DNA of 64,000 bases, taken from the NCBI RefSeq assembly GCF_003399635.1, contig NZ_NBXB01000037.1, positions 1 through 64,000 of the forward strand, given 5' to 3'. This stretch comes from Subtercola boreus (lineage in GTDB: Bacteria; Actinomycetota; Actinomycetes; Actinomycetales; Microbacteriaceae). Shown one piece after another: positions 17,167 through 26,650 of this stretch. A program made the position numbers and the translations under genes. How positions within the stretch are numbered: the stretch's first letter is position 1; each line of letters opens with the position of its first letter. The notes beneath the pieces were generated by a model. It searched no databases, was not told the origin of the DNA, and was given only the letters and a program-made list of their open reading frames with translations.

Positions 17167-17194
17167 GGGCCCGAGGGGCACGGCCCCCCGGGCC
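17167..17194. terminator. GC-rich hairpin between convergent genes
   Basis: GGCCCG-GGGG pairs with CCCC-CGGGCC around a short CACGG loop. It separates the amidohydrolase stop from the convergent TetR stop and looks like a bidirectional terminator, without a T-run. Confidence 0.6.
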
Positions 17195-17200
17195 TAACAG

Positions 17201-17764
17201 TCAGTTCAGTGCGACCATCCGCCGCACGGCTTCCACGACGACAGCACGCCGCCGCTCGCGCGACTTGGGCAAGACGCTGTCCAGTTCCGGCACGGTAGTG
17301 AACCAGGACAACGCCGCGGCCCGGACGAGCGCAAGGATCTCCACCGGTTCCAGCCGGGCAGGTAGGACTCCCGCGTCGATGGCGTCGCGCAACTTCTCCA
17401 GCTTCGACTGGTTGGAAGCCTCCACAGCCTGAAGCGGCACCCCGTGCGGCCGCTCAAGCTGGTACCAGGTGGTAAGGCGGACCATGTCCGGGTTGTCCTC
17501 GAAGGAGTCGAGCAGACGTCCCGCATAGCCAGGCAGGTCCGTTACATCGAAGAGAACCTCCTCGAGCGCGCCACGGACCATGATGCTGAACGCGATGTCG
17601 AACAGATCGTCCTTGCTGCCGAAGTAGCTGTAAATCATGGACTTGTTTACACCGGCGATTGCCGCGATCCGGTCAACGCGCGCACCGGCAATGCCAGAGG
17701 CTGCGAACTCGGAAGTCGCGGCGTCGAGCAGCAGTTTTTTAGTGCGTTCTGAATCTCGGATCAT
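17201..17764 (-). CDS. TetR/AcrR family regulator, probably leaderless
   Basis: The protein (187 residues) has a TetR HTH (LLLDAATSEFAASG to NKSMIYSYFGSKDDLFDIAF) and the WYQLERPHG motif shared with the TetR at 13724. I place the start at the ATG at 17764: a perfect TATAAT lies six bases upstream with no Shine-Dalgarno, the spacing expected of a leaderless transcript. A frame to 17836 is open but would put the start upstream of the promoter. It is divergent from an SDR gene with an operator inside the promoter. Confidence 0.88.
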   Translation of the reverse strand: MIRDSERTKKLLLDAATSEFAASGIAGARVDRIAAIAGVNKSMIYSYFGSKDDLFDIAFSIMVRGALEEVLFDVTDLPGYAGRLLDSFEDNPDMVRLTTWYQLERPHGVPLQAVEASNQSKLEKLRDAIDAGVLPARLEPVEILALVRAAALSWFTTVPELDSVLPKSRERRRAVVVEAVRRMVALN

Positions 17765-17776
17765 CCGTCGATTATA

Positions 17777-17851
17777 CAACCAACTAGATGGTTGACAGAT
17801 GAAGCCGATAGGTGTTGAGTGGGCAGCAGCAACCATCCAAACGGTTAGTTG
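17777..17851. promoter_or_regulatory. Operators in the TetR-SDR divergent region
   Basis: CAACCA-N6-TGGTTG at 17777-17794 lies between the -10 and -35 positions of the TetR promoter. A second, looser copy (CAACCA...TAGTTG) is at 17830-17851, before the SDR start. The layout predicts autorepression plus SDR repression. Confidence 0.6.
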
Positions 17852-17880
17852 CTTCGACCATGATCGATTGGATTGCTTTA

Positions 17881-18723
17881 ATGACGAAGACTTGGCTTAT
17901 TACCGGAAGCTCTCGTGGCTTCGGCCGTGAACTTTCCCGAGCTGTCCTGGAGCGCGGCGATAACCTCGTCGCAACCGCCCGCAAACCTGAGCAGCTCGAC
18001 TACCTCTTCGCCCTCTATGGCGCCCGAGTGCGGTCATTCGCCCTGGAGGTCACCGACTTCCATGCCGCTGAAGCCGCCGTGGCTTACGCCGTGGAGCAAT
18101 TCGGTTCCTTAGACGTCGTCGTCAACAACGCCGGCTTCGCCAACAGTTCGCCCATCGAAGAGACTGCCGACGCCGACTTCCGCGCCCAGATCGAGGCCAA
18201 CCTTTTCGGAACCGTCAACGTGTCGAAGGCCGCTCTGCCGGTGATGCGAGCCCAGCGCTCCGGCACCATAATCCAGTTTTCCTCCGTCGGGGGCCGCGTC
18301 GGCGGCACTCCGGGAATGGGGGCGTATCAGACGGCCAAGTTCGCTGTCGAAGGCTTTTCCGAGGTTCTCGCCAACGAGGTCCGACCCCTCGGAATCCGAG
18401 TAATGATCGTCGAGCCCGGTGCTTTCCGGACGGATTGGCAAGGATCGTCGATGACGTTGCACCCAGTCGGTGCGGACTATGAAGACACCGTGGGCGCGCT
18501 CAACGCATACCGTGCTGCGAATGCGAGCAACCAGCCCGGCGACCCAGCCCGCGCCGCCGACGTGATCGTCGAAACCGTTACGGCCGGAGATCTCCCCATG
18601 CGCCTCGTCCTCGGCGCCGGCGCCGTTGCCATGATCCGCACCGCCGCCGAACAACGTGCCGCCGAGACCGAGAAGTGGGCGGACGTAAGCGCATCGGCCG
18701 ACTTCCCCGTCGATGCCTCCTAG
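17881..18723 (+). CDS. SDR family oxidoreductase (paralogue of 14395)
   Basis: The 280-residue SDR has TGSSRGFG (8-15), NNAG (82-85), Tyr149 and Lys153, and the same C-terminal extension as the SDR at 14395. I start it at 17881 because the alignment of the first residues (MTKTWLITGSS against MNNVWFITGSS) matches there; two upstream in-frame starts (17812, 17860) are less likely. No clear ribosome site is seen. It is divergent from the TetR at 17201 and followed 42 bp later by a broken third SDR. Confidence 0.85.
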   Translation: MTKTWLITGSSRGFGRELSRAVLERGDNLVATARKPEQLDYLFALYGARVRSFALEVTDFHAAEAAVAYAVEQFGSLDVVVNNAGFANSSPIEETADADFRAQIEANLFGTVNVSKAALPVMRAQRSGTIIQFSSVGGRVGGTPGMGAYQTAKFAVEGFSEVLANEVRPLGIRVMIVEPGAFRTDWQGSSMTLHPVGADYEDTVGALNAYRAANASNQPGDPARAADVIVETVTAGDLPMRLVLGAGAVAMIRTAAEQRAAETEKWADVSASADFPVDAS

Positions 18724-18765
18724 AACCGACCACCCAACGAGTAAACGAAAAGGAACGAGAAAACG

Positions 18766-19619
18766 ATGAACGACACATCAACCTGGATCATCACCGGCGC
18801 CTCCAGCGGCCTCGGATTTGACCTCGCCGAGCACGTCCTCGGCCAAGGCCACGAAGTAGCGCTCGCGGCCCGGAATGCATCCTCGATGAAAATGAGCTGG
18901 CGTCGAAGTACCCGGAGACGGCCCTCGTCCTCTCCGTTGACGTCACCGATGCCGACCAGCGGGCGAACCTCGTCGCGCAGACCGAGCTGCGGTTCGGGAA
19001 GATCGACTTCCTCGTCAACAACGCGGGCATCGACTTCCTCGGCGCAATCGAGGAGCAACGCGAGGAGGACTACCGGAAGATCTTCGAAGTGAACTTCTTC
19101 GGAGCCGTCGCGCTGCTGCGCCTTGCGCTTCCCGGAATGCGGGCACGTAAGTCAGGCATGATCGTGAACGTTTCGAGCATGGACGGAATCGCTAGCCTCC
19201 CCGGAAACGCCTACTACTCTGCAAGCAAGTTCGCGCTCGAAGGCATCACCGAATCCCTCTGGCAGGAGATCGAGCCTGCTGGCCTGAAAGCTGTTCTCAT
19301 CGAGCCAGGTTCTTTCCTGACGGGCATCGACGCGCGCACCCACTTCTCTGGCGACCTCATCCCCGACTACGACGCGTCCTCCGGCAACTTCTACCGCGCA
19401 ATGCAGAACGTGGCAGCCCTCAGCGACGTCATGTTCCCGGGTGACCCGAAGTTGGCGGCGAAGGTCATCTTCGAGCAGCTCACGAATAACGCAACCGCGC
19501 ACCGGATCATCCTTGGTTCCGACGCGATGGACCGAATCGGCACGAAGATCGATGACCTCCAAGCGGATTACGACGCATCCCGCCTGATCGCCTCGTCGAC
19601 CGACTTCGTTCGAGTCTGA
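18766..19619 (+). pseudogene. SDR family oxidoreductase interrupted by a frameshift
   Basis: The first part (frame from 18766) reads STWIITGASSGLGFDLAEHV and then collapses into Ser/Arg-rich sequence after AARNASSM. From about 18885 a second frame takes over with ENELASKYPETALVLSVDVTD, then FLVNNAG, YSASK and an intact C-terminus to 19619. The change lies near the GATGAAAATGAG stretch at about 18885-18896 and corresponds to one missing base. Either the gene is dead or the read has an indel in a short A-run. Intact, it would be a 284-residue third SDR of the row. Confidence 0.8.
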
Positions 19620-19633
19620 CCCGCCCTCGATGG

Positions 19634-19666
19634 CCTGCCGAGCCCCGCAAACCGAGGCCCGGCAGG
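19634..19666 (+). terminator. Terminator downstream of the SDR row
   Basis: CCTGCCG-A-GCC pairs with GGC-C-CGGCAGG around an 11-base loop, 15 bp after the SDR stop. A second smaller hairpin (CCGGCC / GGCCGG) is at 19698-19723. Confidence 0.6.
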
Positions 19667-20129
19667 CGTCTCCACACGACACCCCACAAGCAACGCGCCG
19701 GCCAGGAACAGAGAGTTGGCCGGGGCGTTCATGCCGGGTTGGTGTTCGTGGTTTCATCTTTCCGGTGACGGCAGACAGCGGATAGGGGCCAGCGTTACTG
19801 GCTCTCCCCCGCTGCGATGCTTCGTTCGTATTTGGTACGCGTCTGTTGAAGAAATGTTTGGTCCACGCGCCACGCTTCGCCTTCTGACGGCGGCGTGCAG
19901 GTCATCCCGTGTGGCCACGTCCAGCGCATCGGGCCCGTATCACAGCTCGGCCAGACCAGCCTGGCCGTGACTAGAAAAATGTCACGGTGCACTTGCCGGC
20001 GCCCGCGCCCGTGCCCGAGACGAAAAATTGGGCGTCGGTTCCCATGCTGTTAGCTTCCGTCTACTTCGCGAGTAGCCCGGCGTACCTGGGCGACCTGCCG
20101 GCCGAGGTACGCCGATCTTATCGGCTTCG
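19667..20129. other. 463-bp region without a supported gene
   Basis: Short open frames occur on both strands but none has a recognisable domain, a ribosome site or normal codon use. The region lies between a decayed SDR gene and an IS30 fragment and is best read as mobile-element debris. A hairpin is at 19698-19723. Confidence 0.5.
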
Positions 20130-20570
20130 ATGACTCCCTGCCGGTCAGTCCCGCACTCAAAACCGAACCGCGATCCCGCGCAACGAACCGGCCGCTTCGT
20201 CGACACGATGGTCCCCATCGCCCAACGGCCTTCGGAAGCCGACGACCACGCGATCCCTGGGCATTGGGAAGGGGATCGCATCATCGGGACGATGAGCCGG
20301 TCAGCGATCGGGACCCTGGTCGAGCGCTCCAGCCGCTTCGTCAGCCTCGTTCACCTTCTCCACGACCACACCGCCGAAACGGTGCGCGATGGCCTCGTGA
20401 AGACCGTAAGCCAGCTCCCCATCACGTTGCGCCGGTCGCTGACCTGGGATCAAGGCTCCGAGATGTCCGAGCACGTCGCTTTCCGCGTAGCAACCGACAT
20501 GGACGTGTACTTCTGCGATCCCGCGAGTCCCTGGCAGCGCGGAAGCAATGAGAACACGAACGGGCTCCTG
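20130..20570 (+). pseudogene. IS30 family transposase, internal DDE fragment
   Basis: The frame contains the IS30 catalytic core: HAIPGHWEGDRIIG (first Asp), LTWDQGSEMSEH (second Asp) and SPWQRGSNENTNGLL (Glu). The N-terminal HTH part is missing and the reading becomes unrelated right after NGLL near 20567, so both ends are lost. No terminal repeats were found. The fragment marks a boundary between the SDR row and the GH3 cluster, and is not expected to transpose. Confidence 0.8.
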
Positions 20571-20790
20571 GAGTGGTCCGCGATGCTGTGGACATCGGTG
20601 GCATGTATGAAGTCCACGAACTCGCACTCACCTTCGGCGCGTTCTCGTGCCCTCAAGCTGCGCCGGGTCACCTGCGCCCGCGAACCGCATCCGACCGACC
20701 GCGCGGCATCCTCCGTGATGGCCGTTCGCCGCCAGCACCGGCGCGTGCGCCGCGGGGGGCGAGACGTGTGGCTGGGCGGGTGAAGAGGGG

Positions 20791-21630
20791 CTACTTGACG
20801 GCGCCGGCGCTCAGTCCGGCGACAAAGTTGCGCTGCAGGAGCAGGAAGCCGATGACGACCGGGATGCTGACGACGACAGAGGCCGCCATGATCTGGTTCC
20901 AGTACACGTTGACTTGGGTCGAGTACTCGCCGAGTCCGACCGCGAGGGTGCGGCTTGTCTGCGTGGTCAGTACGGAGGCGAACAGCACCTCACCCCAGGC
21001 CGTGATGAACGAGTAGACCAGCACCGCGACGATTCCGGGGCGTGCCACGGGCAGGATCACCCTGAGCAGGGTGCCGATGGCGGAGGCGCCGTCGACTTTG
21101 GCGGCTTCGTCGAGTTCGCGCGGAATGTTGTCGAAGTAACCCGTCAGCATCCAGATGGCGAACGGCAGTGTGAACGTCAGATACGTGATGATCAGACCGA
21201 GGTAGCTGCCGATGAGCTGCACGCCGAGGGTCTGCGAGATGTTGATGAAGATCAGGTACAGCGGCAGTAGGAAGAGTACGCCCGGGAACATCTGGGTCGA
21301 CAGGATGGTCGTGGTGAACGCAGTTCGCCCACGGAACCTGTACCTCGACACCGCGTACGAGGCGAAGACCGCGATGATGACGCTGATCACGCTGGCCGAG
21401 GTCGACACGATGACGCTGTTGACGAAGTACGACGCGAGCGGGATCGTCGACCAGATGTCGATGAACGGCTGGATGGTGAAGTTCGTCGGCCACCAGGTGA
21501 ACTGGCCCTGAACGTCGACCAGCGGTTTCATCGCCGAGGTGACCATGACATACAGCGGCAGCACCACGAACACCGCGAGGACGGCCAGCGTGACGATGCG
21601 GAATGTCTTGAATCCTGTTGTTTCACGCAC
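20791..21630 (-). CDS. CUT1 carbohydrate ABC transporter permease (MalG type)
   Basis: The 279-residue membrane protein has six helices and the EAA loop ELDEAAKVDGASAIGTLLRVILPVARPG that docks the ATPase. It is the third gene of the SBP-permease-permease run and overlaps the MalF-type permease by 8 bp. No ATPase gene is present; CUT1 systems in actinobacteria often share an MsmK/UgpC-type ATPase encoded elsewhere. The import substrate is probably the product or feed of the adjacent GH3 beta-glucosidase. Confidence 0.9.
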   Translation of the reverse strand: MRETTGFKTFRIVTLAVLAVFVVLPLYVMVTSAMKPLVDVQGQFTWWPTNFTIQPFIDIWSTIPLASYFVNSVIVSTSASVISVIIAVFASYAVSRYRFRGRTAFTTTILSTQMFPGVLFLLPLYLIFINISQTLGVQLIGSYLGLIITYLTFTLPFAIWMLTGYFDNIPRELDEAAKVDGASAIGTLLRVILPVARPGIVAVLVYSFITAWGEVLFASVLTTQTSRTLAVGLGEYSTQVNVYWNQIMAASVVVSIPVVIGFLLLQRNFVAGLSAGAVK

Positions 21631-22612
21631 GACGGGACCTCCGATTGATGGACACGAGATAGATCGCCGAGACGAGCATCAGGAAGAGCAGGAGCAGCAC
21701 CGACATCGCCGCGCCGAAACCGAAGTTCAAGGTGATGAACGAGGTGTTGTAGATGTGGAACGAGATGAGGTCGCCCGCGGGCGGCTCGCCGCCACCGAAC
21801 AGGATGAACGGTGTGTTGAAGTCGTTGAAGGTCCAGAGGAACAGCACGAGCAGCAGCACGTTGTTCACGGCACCGAGACCCGGCAACGTGATGTTGCGCC
21901 ACTGCCGGAAGGGCTTCGCTCCGTCGAGGGATGCGGCCTCGTAGAGGTCTTCGTTGATGGTCTGCAGACCCGCCATCAGCATGAGGAAGGCGAACGGCCA
22001 GAGCTTCCAGATCGCCACAATCACCATCGCACCGAAGGCGTTGTTGCCGATCAACCAGAACGGCGGGTTGTTCGGGTCGATGAGATGCAGGCTGCCGAGG
22101 ATCTGGTTGATCACACCGGTGTTCTGCTGGAACATGAACTTCCAGGTGATGATTCCGGCGTACATCGGCACGGCGTAGGGAATCAGAAACATCGTCCTGA
22201 AGATCGCCCGGCCGCGGAAGGCCTTCTGCAGCGCCACGGCGGCGGCCATGCCGAGACCCCAGGAGAGGCCCACGACCAGAACGGTGAACCCGCAGGTGAT
22301 GAGGAACGACGACAGCAGGGCCTGGCCCTGGGCGCCGTCGAAGTTCACCGCGATCTGATAGTTGCCGAGGCCGACGAAGGGCGCTGCCGACCAGTTGGCG
22401 ATGTAGAACTGGGTCAGCTTGATGAAGCTCATCCAGATTCCGACGACCATCGGAATGACGTGGATCAGCAGTTCGAAGACGATCGCAGGGGCGATCAGGG
22501 CGAAAGGCAGCCACCAGCCCTTGGGCCGCTTTTTTGCGGATGGCTTCACCCGGTTCGGCCCGGAGGCCGCCCGCATGGGGGCGGCCTCCGGCTTCTCGGT
22601 CGTGAGCACCAT
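21623..22612 (-). CDS. CUT1 carbohydrate ABC transporter permease (MalF type)
   Basis: The 329-residue permease has an N-terminal cytoplasmic tail, about six helices and the EAA loop DLYEAASLDGAKPFRQWRNITLPGL. The start overlaps the SBP stop by one base and its end overlaps the MalG-type gene. It belongs to one transporter operon read from about 23.9 kb leftwards. Confidence 0.9.
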   Translation of the reverse strand: MVLTTEKPEAAPMRAASGPNRVKPSAKKRPKGWWLPFALIAPAIVFELLIHVIPMVVGIWMSFIKLTQFYIANWSAAPFVGLGNYQIAVNFDGAQGQALLSSFLITCGFTVLVVGLSWGLGMAAAVALQKAFRGRAIFRTMFLIPYAVPMYAGIITWKFMFQQNTGVINQILGSLHLIDPNNPPFWLIGNNAFGAMVIVAIWKLWPFAFLMLMAGLQTINEDLYEAASLDGAKPFRQWRNITLPGLGAVNNVLLLVLFLWTFNDFNTPFILFGGGEPPAGDLISFHIYNTSFITLNFGFGAAMSVLLLLFLMLVSAIYLVSINRRSRRA

Positions 22613-23922
22613 CAGTTGGATGCCGCAACCTTCTCTTGCGCGGTACTGAGTGCGCTCTCGATGTCAGACGTGCTCACTGAGCCGCCCGTTGCCACCGTGG
22701 CGAAGAGCGTGTTCATCGCATTGCCCACCTCGGTCTCGAAGGAGGCCTCGAGTGGAACCGTCGGCAACGGCTCCGAGAGGTTGTTGTAGATGTTCGAGAA
22801 CGTCGTGGCGATGGCCGGGTCGGTCGTGAACGTGGGTGTGGCGTCCTTCAGTACGGGGATGGAGCTGAACGGCTTGCCGAGGGCCGACTGGGTGTCGGCG
22901 CTGGTGATGAAGTTCACGAACTTCAGGGCAGCATCCTTGTTCTTCGTGTTCTTGAAGACCGAGAGGTTGATGCCGGCGATGAAGCTGGCGGCGGGCTTGC
23001 CTGCGGACGGAGCTGGAATCGGCACGACACCGTACTGGCTGGCATCCATTCCATCGGCCGTGAGATTCGCCTCGGCGTTGTTCTGGTTGAAGATCATGGC
23101 CGCGGTACCCTTGGCGAAGTTCGCGATCGACTCGGTGCCGGTGCTGTACTGCGCATCGGCCGGGTCAGCGATCTTGTCGGTCTGCATCAGGTCGAGGTAA
23201 CGCTTGATGCCGTCGACGTTCTGGCTCTCGGTGAAGGTCGGGGTTCCGCTGCCGTCGAAGAACGAGCCGCCGTTCTGTGCCGACGTGATGAAGGCGAAGT
23301 GGTTGTTCTCGGTGTAGCTGCCCGCCTCGATCGAGGTGCCCCAGACACCCTTCGAGGGGTCGGTCAGCTTCTTGCCGTCGGCGACCATCTCCTCCCAGGT
23401 GGTCGGCGGGGTCAGGCCGGCCGCGGCGAACATAGCCTTGTTGTAGTAGAGCCCGTAGGCGTACCCATAGAGAGGAACTGATGTGGCCGTCTGGCCCGCC
23501 GCGCCGCCGGTACTCAGGGCAGTCGACGCGAACTTGTCGGCACCGCCGATGGCGCCCATGGCCGAGTCATCGAAAGGAAGAAACGCGCCGGTAGCCTGGA
23601 ACGAGGTGGCCCAGGTGTTACCGATGTTGACGACGTCGGGGCCGACACCCGAGGTGACGGCGGTCTGGATGCGCGTCTGCAGGTCGTTCCAGCCGATGAC
23701 TTCGAGGTTGACCTTGACACCGGTCTGTGCGGTGAACTTGTCGAGCAGCGGCTGCAGCACGTCTTTGTCGTTCTGCAGGCTGGTGCCCTGGTTGCTCGCC
23801 CAGTAGGTGATCGAGCCTCCAGCGTCGCCGCCCGAGCCGGAGCCGGTCGACCCCGAGCAACCTGCGAGCGTGAGTGCGGCGGCGGCGAAAATCGCTGCTG
23901 CGCCGAGAACGCGTTTCTTCAT
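22612..23922 (-). CDS. Extracellular sugar-binding lipoprotein of CUT1 transporter
   Basis: The 436-residue protein has a lipoprotein signal (LTLAGCSG lipobox, Cys22) and then a Ser/Gly linker and a SBP type 1 domain beginning ITYWASNQGTSLQ. It delivers an oligosaccharide to the two permeases. A 26-bp operator-like repeat at 24010-24035, shared with the TetR-GH3 gap, lies about 90 bp upstream, so the transporter probably has its own TetR-controlled promoter. Confidence 0.9.
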   Translation of the reverse strand: MKKRVLGAAAIFAAAALTLAGCSGSTGSGSGGDAGGSITYWASNQGTSLQNDKDVLQPLLDKFTAQTGVKVNLEVIGWNDLQTRIQTAVTSGVGPDVVNIGNTWATSFQATGAFLPFDDSAMGAIGGADKFASTALSTGGAAGQTATSVPLYGYAYGLYYNKAMFAAAGLTPPTTWEEMVADGKKLTDPSKGVWGTSIEAGSYTENNHFAFITSAQNGGSFFDGSGTPTFTESQNVDGIKRYLDLMQTDKIADPADAQYSTGTESIANFAKGTAAMIFNQNNAEANLTADGMDASQYGVVPIPAPSAGKPAASFIAGINLSVFKNTKNKDAALKFVNFITSADTQSALGKPFSSIPVLKDATPTFTTDPAIATTFSNIYNNLSEPLPTVPLEASFETEVGNAMNTLFATVATGGSVSTSDIESALSTAQEKVAASN

Positions 23923-24009
23923 CTGTGACTCCTTTGTCGGTGTGTGTACAACGGTGGTTCCTGTGATCGGCCCGGTGATGCGTGTCGTTGTGCTGTCAGC
24001 AGTCTAGAC

Positions 24010-24035
24010 ATACTTACTGACTTGTTTGTAAATGA
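24010..24035. promoter_or_regulatory. TetR operator upstream of the transporter operon
   Basis: ATACTTAC-N10-GTAAATGA overlaps the stop codon of the GH3 gene. Its first 13 bases (ATACTTACTGACT) recur in reverse orientation at 26664-26676, upstream of GH3 and TetR. The same 8-10-8 layout at both ends supports one regulator for both promoters. Confidence 0.65.
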
Positions 24036-26587
24036 AATACATCACGATCCGGTAACGGCGTGACGGGTGAGAGATCGCGGCTCGAGAGGCCGACTCGCAC
24101 GGCGAGATCGTCGCCGGGAATGAGCCATCCGTTGCGCTGAACGCTCCAGATCTCGACCTGCCGACGGGGAACACGGATGCACGTCTCCCCCTTCTGACCG
24201 GCCCCGATGTCGAGCAGAGCGAACCCCGCCAACCAGCGCACCGGCCGCTCGGGGTCGGGGTTCAGGCACTCGAGATACACCTGCACGGTAGCCCGGGAAT
24301 CGCGTTCCCCCACGTTCGTGAGGTGAACCGAGACCGCCAGCGAACCGTCGCTGTGCCATTCGACGGTGTCGACGGCGGGAGTATTCCAGGCGCCATAGCC
24401 GATTCCGAAGCCGAAGGGGCGGGCCGGGGTGCGCTCGAGGCGATCCCAGCCGCGGTAGCCGACGTCACCACCCTCGGCGTAGTCGATCACGCCGTCGAGG
24501 GGATGGGCATCCGGAACCGGCACATCGTCGAATCGGCCCGGCAGCGTCCACGGCAGGTGCCCGCTCGGCTCGATACGCCCCACGAGGGCGTCGGCCAGGC
24601 CGTTGCCCGCCTCCTGGCCGGGCAGCCACCACCAGAGGGTCGCAGCAACCTCGTCGAGCCATGGCAGAAGCACGGGCGCGCCGGCATTCACCACCACGAC
24701 GGTTCGCGGGTTGGCCTCGAGTACCCGCCTGACCAGCTCGTTCTGGCGGCCGGGCAGGTCGAGCGAGGGGCGATCCCAGCCCTCAGATTCGGTCTCCTCG
24801 GTGGTTCCGACCAGCACGATCGCCACCTCGGCCCGCCTGGCCGCGTCGACAGCCGCAGTGATTTCGACATCGAGGTCGAGATCAGCGCTCTCGTGTCGCA
24901 GTTCGAAGCGCACGAACGTACCGTACGCCTCTGCGTCGACCACCTGCAGCCGGGCGTCGATGTCGACTGTCACGGGGTCTTCGGCGACGACGAATCGGCG
25001 CGCGGGGCCGACCGGATGATTGGCTGACGAGTTCAGGATGACGTTCGCGTTCGCGATCCCGGCCGCGCTGGAAACGAGCTCACCGTCGAACCGCACCTCG
25101 TGGGCACCGGAGACGCCGACCTCGAGCCGGTTCGAGCCGGGATGAGTCAACCGGATGACGGCACGGATGCGCGCCGACCGCGCCTCGATCGGTACGTTGC
25201 GATTCCACGACTCCGATCCGTCGACGAGGCGTGATTCGCCGAGCGGATGCCCGTGCTGGTCGAACAGCGACAGTTCGTAGCCCGGCCGCCCATCTGGCGT
25301 CGTCACGAGGGCGGGAACGATTGCCGGCGCGTGAACCCTGCTCGTGCCGCCACGCAGCACCTCGAGCCGAGCGGCCGGAAATGTCTCCCGCAGCGCCGCT
25401 TCTGGCGTCGAGGCGTAGGGTGCCTGAACGAAGGCGCTGCCCCCGCCCTGCACGAAGGGCTGCACCGCAGCCGGCCCGACGAGCGCGATGCTTTCGACCA
25501 CGTGCGGGTCGAGCGGCAGGATGCCGTCGTTGCCGAGCACCACGATCGACCGGGCAACCGTCTCCCGCAGCAGGGCGCGCGTCGCGGGGGCAGAGTGCAG
25601 GGCATCCGGAGCATCGCGGCTTTCGCTCCGCTCCGAGGCCGAGGCCGAGGCCGAGGAGAGCTTCGCACGCCTGCCGACGGCACCGACCCGCTCGCCGAGA
25701 CGCACGATGCGCTCCACCTTCTCGTCGATGACCGACTCGTCAACCAGTCCGTCCGTCACGGCCCGCACGAGCTTCTCCTGCCACGGACCTCCCGGCCCGG
25801 GCATCACGAGGTCGAGTCCGCCGAGAGCCGATTCGACGGTCGAGGTCGTCGCGAGCCAGTCGCTAACGACGACACCGTCGAAGCCCCACTCGCCCTTCAG
25901 CACGTCGTTCAGCAGGTGGTCGTGCTCGGTCGCCGGCCCCGCTGTCGTGCCGTCGTCCACCCCGTTGTAGGCAGCCATCACCGACCACACCTTCGCCTCG
26001 CGAACGACGGTCTCGAAGGGAGCGAGGTAGGTCTCGCGCAGCACCCGCTCGCTGACCTTCGCGATGTAGGTCGTTCGGTCGGTCTCCGATTCGTTGCCGA
26101 CGAAGTGTTTGACCGACATGCCGACGCCGCCCGCCTGTACGGCGGCCACGTAGCTCGACGCGATCACCCCCGTGAGCAGCGGGTCTTCGGAGTAGCACTC
26201 GAAGTGCCGGCCACCGACGGGGGTGCGCTGCAGATTGACGACCGGAGCGAGCACCAGATCGATGCCCTTGCGACGAGCTTCGCCGGCGATGAGGGTGCCG
26301 AGCCGGGAAGAGAGGTCGGTGCTCCAGGTTGCGGCGATCGCGCTCGGGCTCGGCAGCTGAGCCGCGTCGGTCGAGACCTGTTCGATGCCCCGGATGCCGA
26401 TGGGCCCGTCTGAGAGCACGATGGGCGAGAGATCGAGCTCGGGAACGGCGAAGAGAGTCCACGACGTTTCTCCGGTGAGCAGGCGCACCTTCTCGATCAG
26501 CGACAGCGCCCCGATGCGCGAGCGGAGACCGTCGCCGTCTGCGGCGCTCGACCGGGAAGCGGCTGTAGTCGCTGCGAAAGCGTTCAT
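24014..26587 (-). CDS. Glycoside hydrolase family 3 beta-glucosidase-like enzyme
   Basis: The product (857 residues) has the GH3 N-terminal TIM barrel with KHFVGNESETDR and the nucleophile Asp in GVVVSDWLATTS, a second alpha/beta domain, a PA14-like insertion (about residues 405-550 by reading) and a fibronectin-III-like C-terminal domain. No signal peptide is seen, so it acts in the cytosol on imported beta-glucosides or related oligosaccharides. I use the ATG at 26587 (GGAG upstream); 18 more codons are open. It is divergent from its TetR. Confidence 0.88.
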   Translation of the reverse strand: MNAFAATTAASRSSAADGDGLRSRIGALSLIEKVRLLTGETSWTLFAVPELDLSPIVLSDGPIGIRGIEQVSTDAAQLPSPSAIAATWSTDLSSRLGTLIAGEARRKGIDLVLAPVVNLQRTPVGGRHFECYSEDPLLTGVIASSYVAAVQAGGVGMSVKHFVGNESETDRTTYIAKVSERVLRETYLAPFETVVREAKVWSVMAAYNGVDDGTTAGPATEHDHLLNDVLKGEWGFDGVVVSDWLATTSTVESALGGLDLVMPGPGGPWQEKLVRAVTDGLVDESVIDEKVERIVRLGERVGAVGRRAKLSSASASASERSESRDAPDALHSAPATRALLRETVARSIVVLGNDGILPLDPHVVESIALVGPAAVQPFVQGGGSAFVQAPYASTPEAALRETFPAARLEVLRGGTSRVHAPAIVPALVTTPDGRPGYELSLFDQHGHPLGESRLVDGSESWNRNVPIEARSARIRAVIRLTHPGSNRLEVGVSGAHEVRFDGELVSSAAGIANANVILNSSANHPVGPARRFVVAEDPVTVDIDARLQVVDAEAYGTFVRFELRHESADLDLDVEITAAVDAARRAEVAIVLVGTTEETESEGWDRPSLDLPGRQNELVRRVLEANPRTVVVVNAGAPVLLPWLDEVAATLWWWLPGQEAGNGLADALVGRIEPSGHLPWTLPGRFDDVPVPDAHPLDGVIDYAEGGDVGYRGWDRLERTPARPFGFGIGYGAWNTPAVDTVEWHSDGSLAVSVHLTNVGERDSRATVQVYLECLNPDPERPVRWLAGFALLDIGAGQKGETCIRVPRRQVEIWSVQRNGWLIPGDDLAVRVGLSSRDLSPVTPLPDRDVFHLQTSQ

Positions 26588-26650
26588 GTCTATACTCCAA
26601 GTTGTGTGAGTCTTCGCTTCGTCGCGTTGATTCGCGTTCACACTACCGCC

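Noticed and set aside
20190-20783. Reading the IS30 fragment as a complete transposase
   Set aside because: The N-terminal HTH is absent and the sequence after NGLL is unrelated, so it cannot be a full gene.
25247-26413. Long plus-strand frame across the GH3 gene
   Set aside because: It is a high-GC shadow frame of the GH3 gene without starts, ribosome site or domain.
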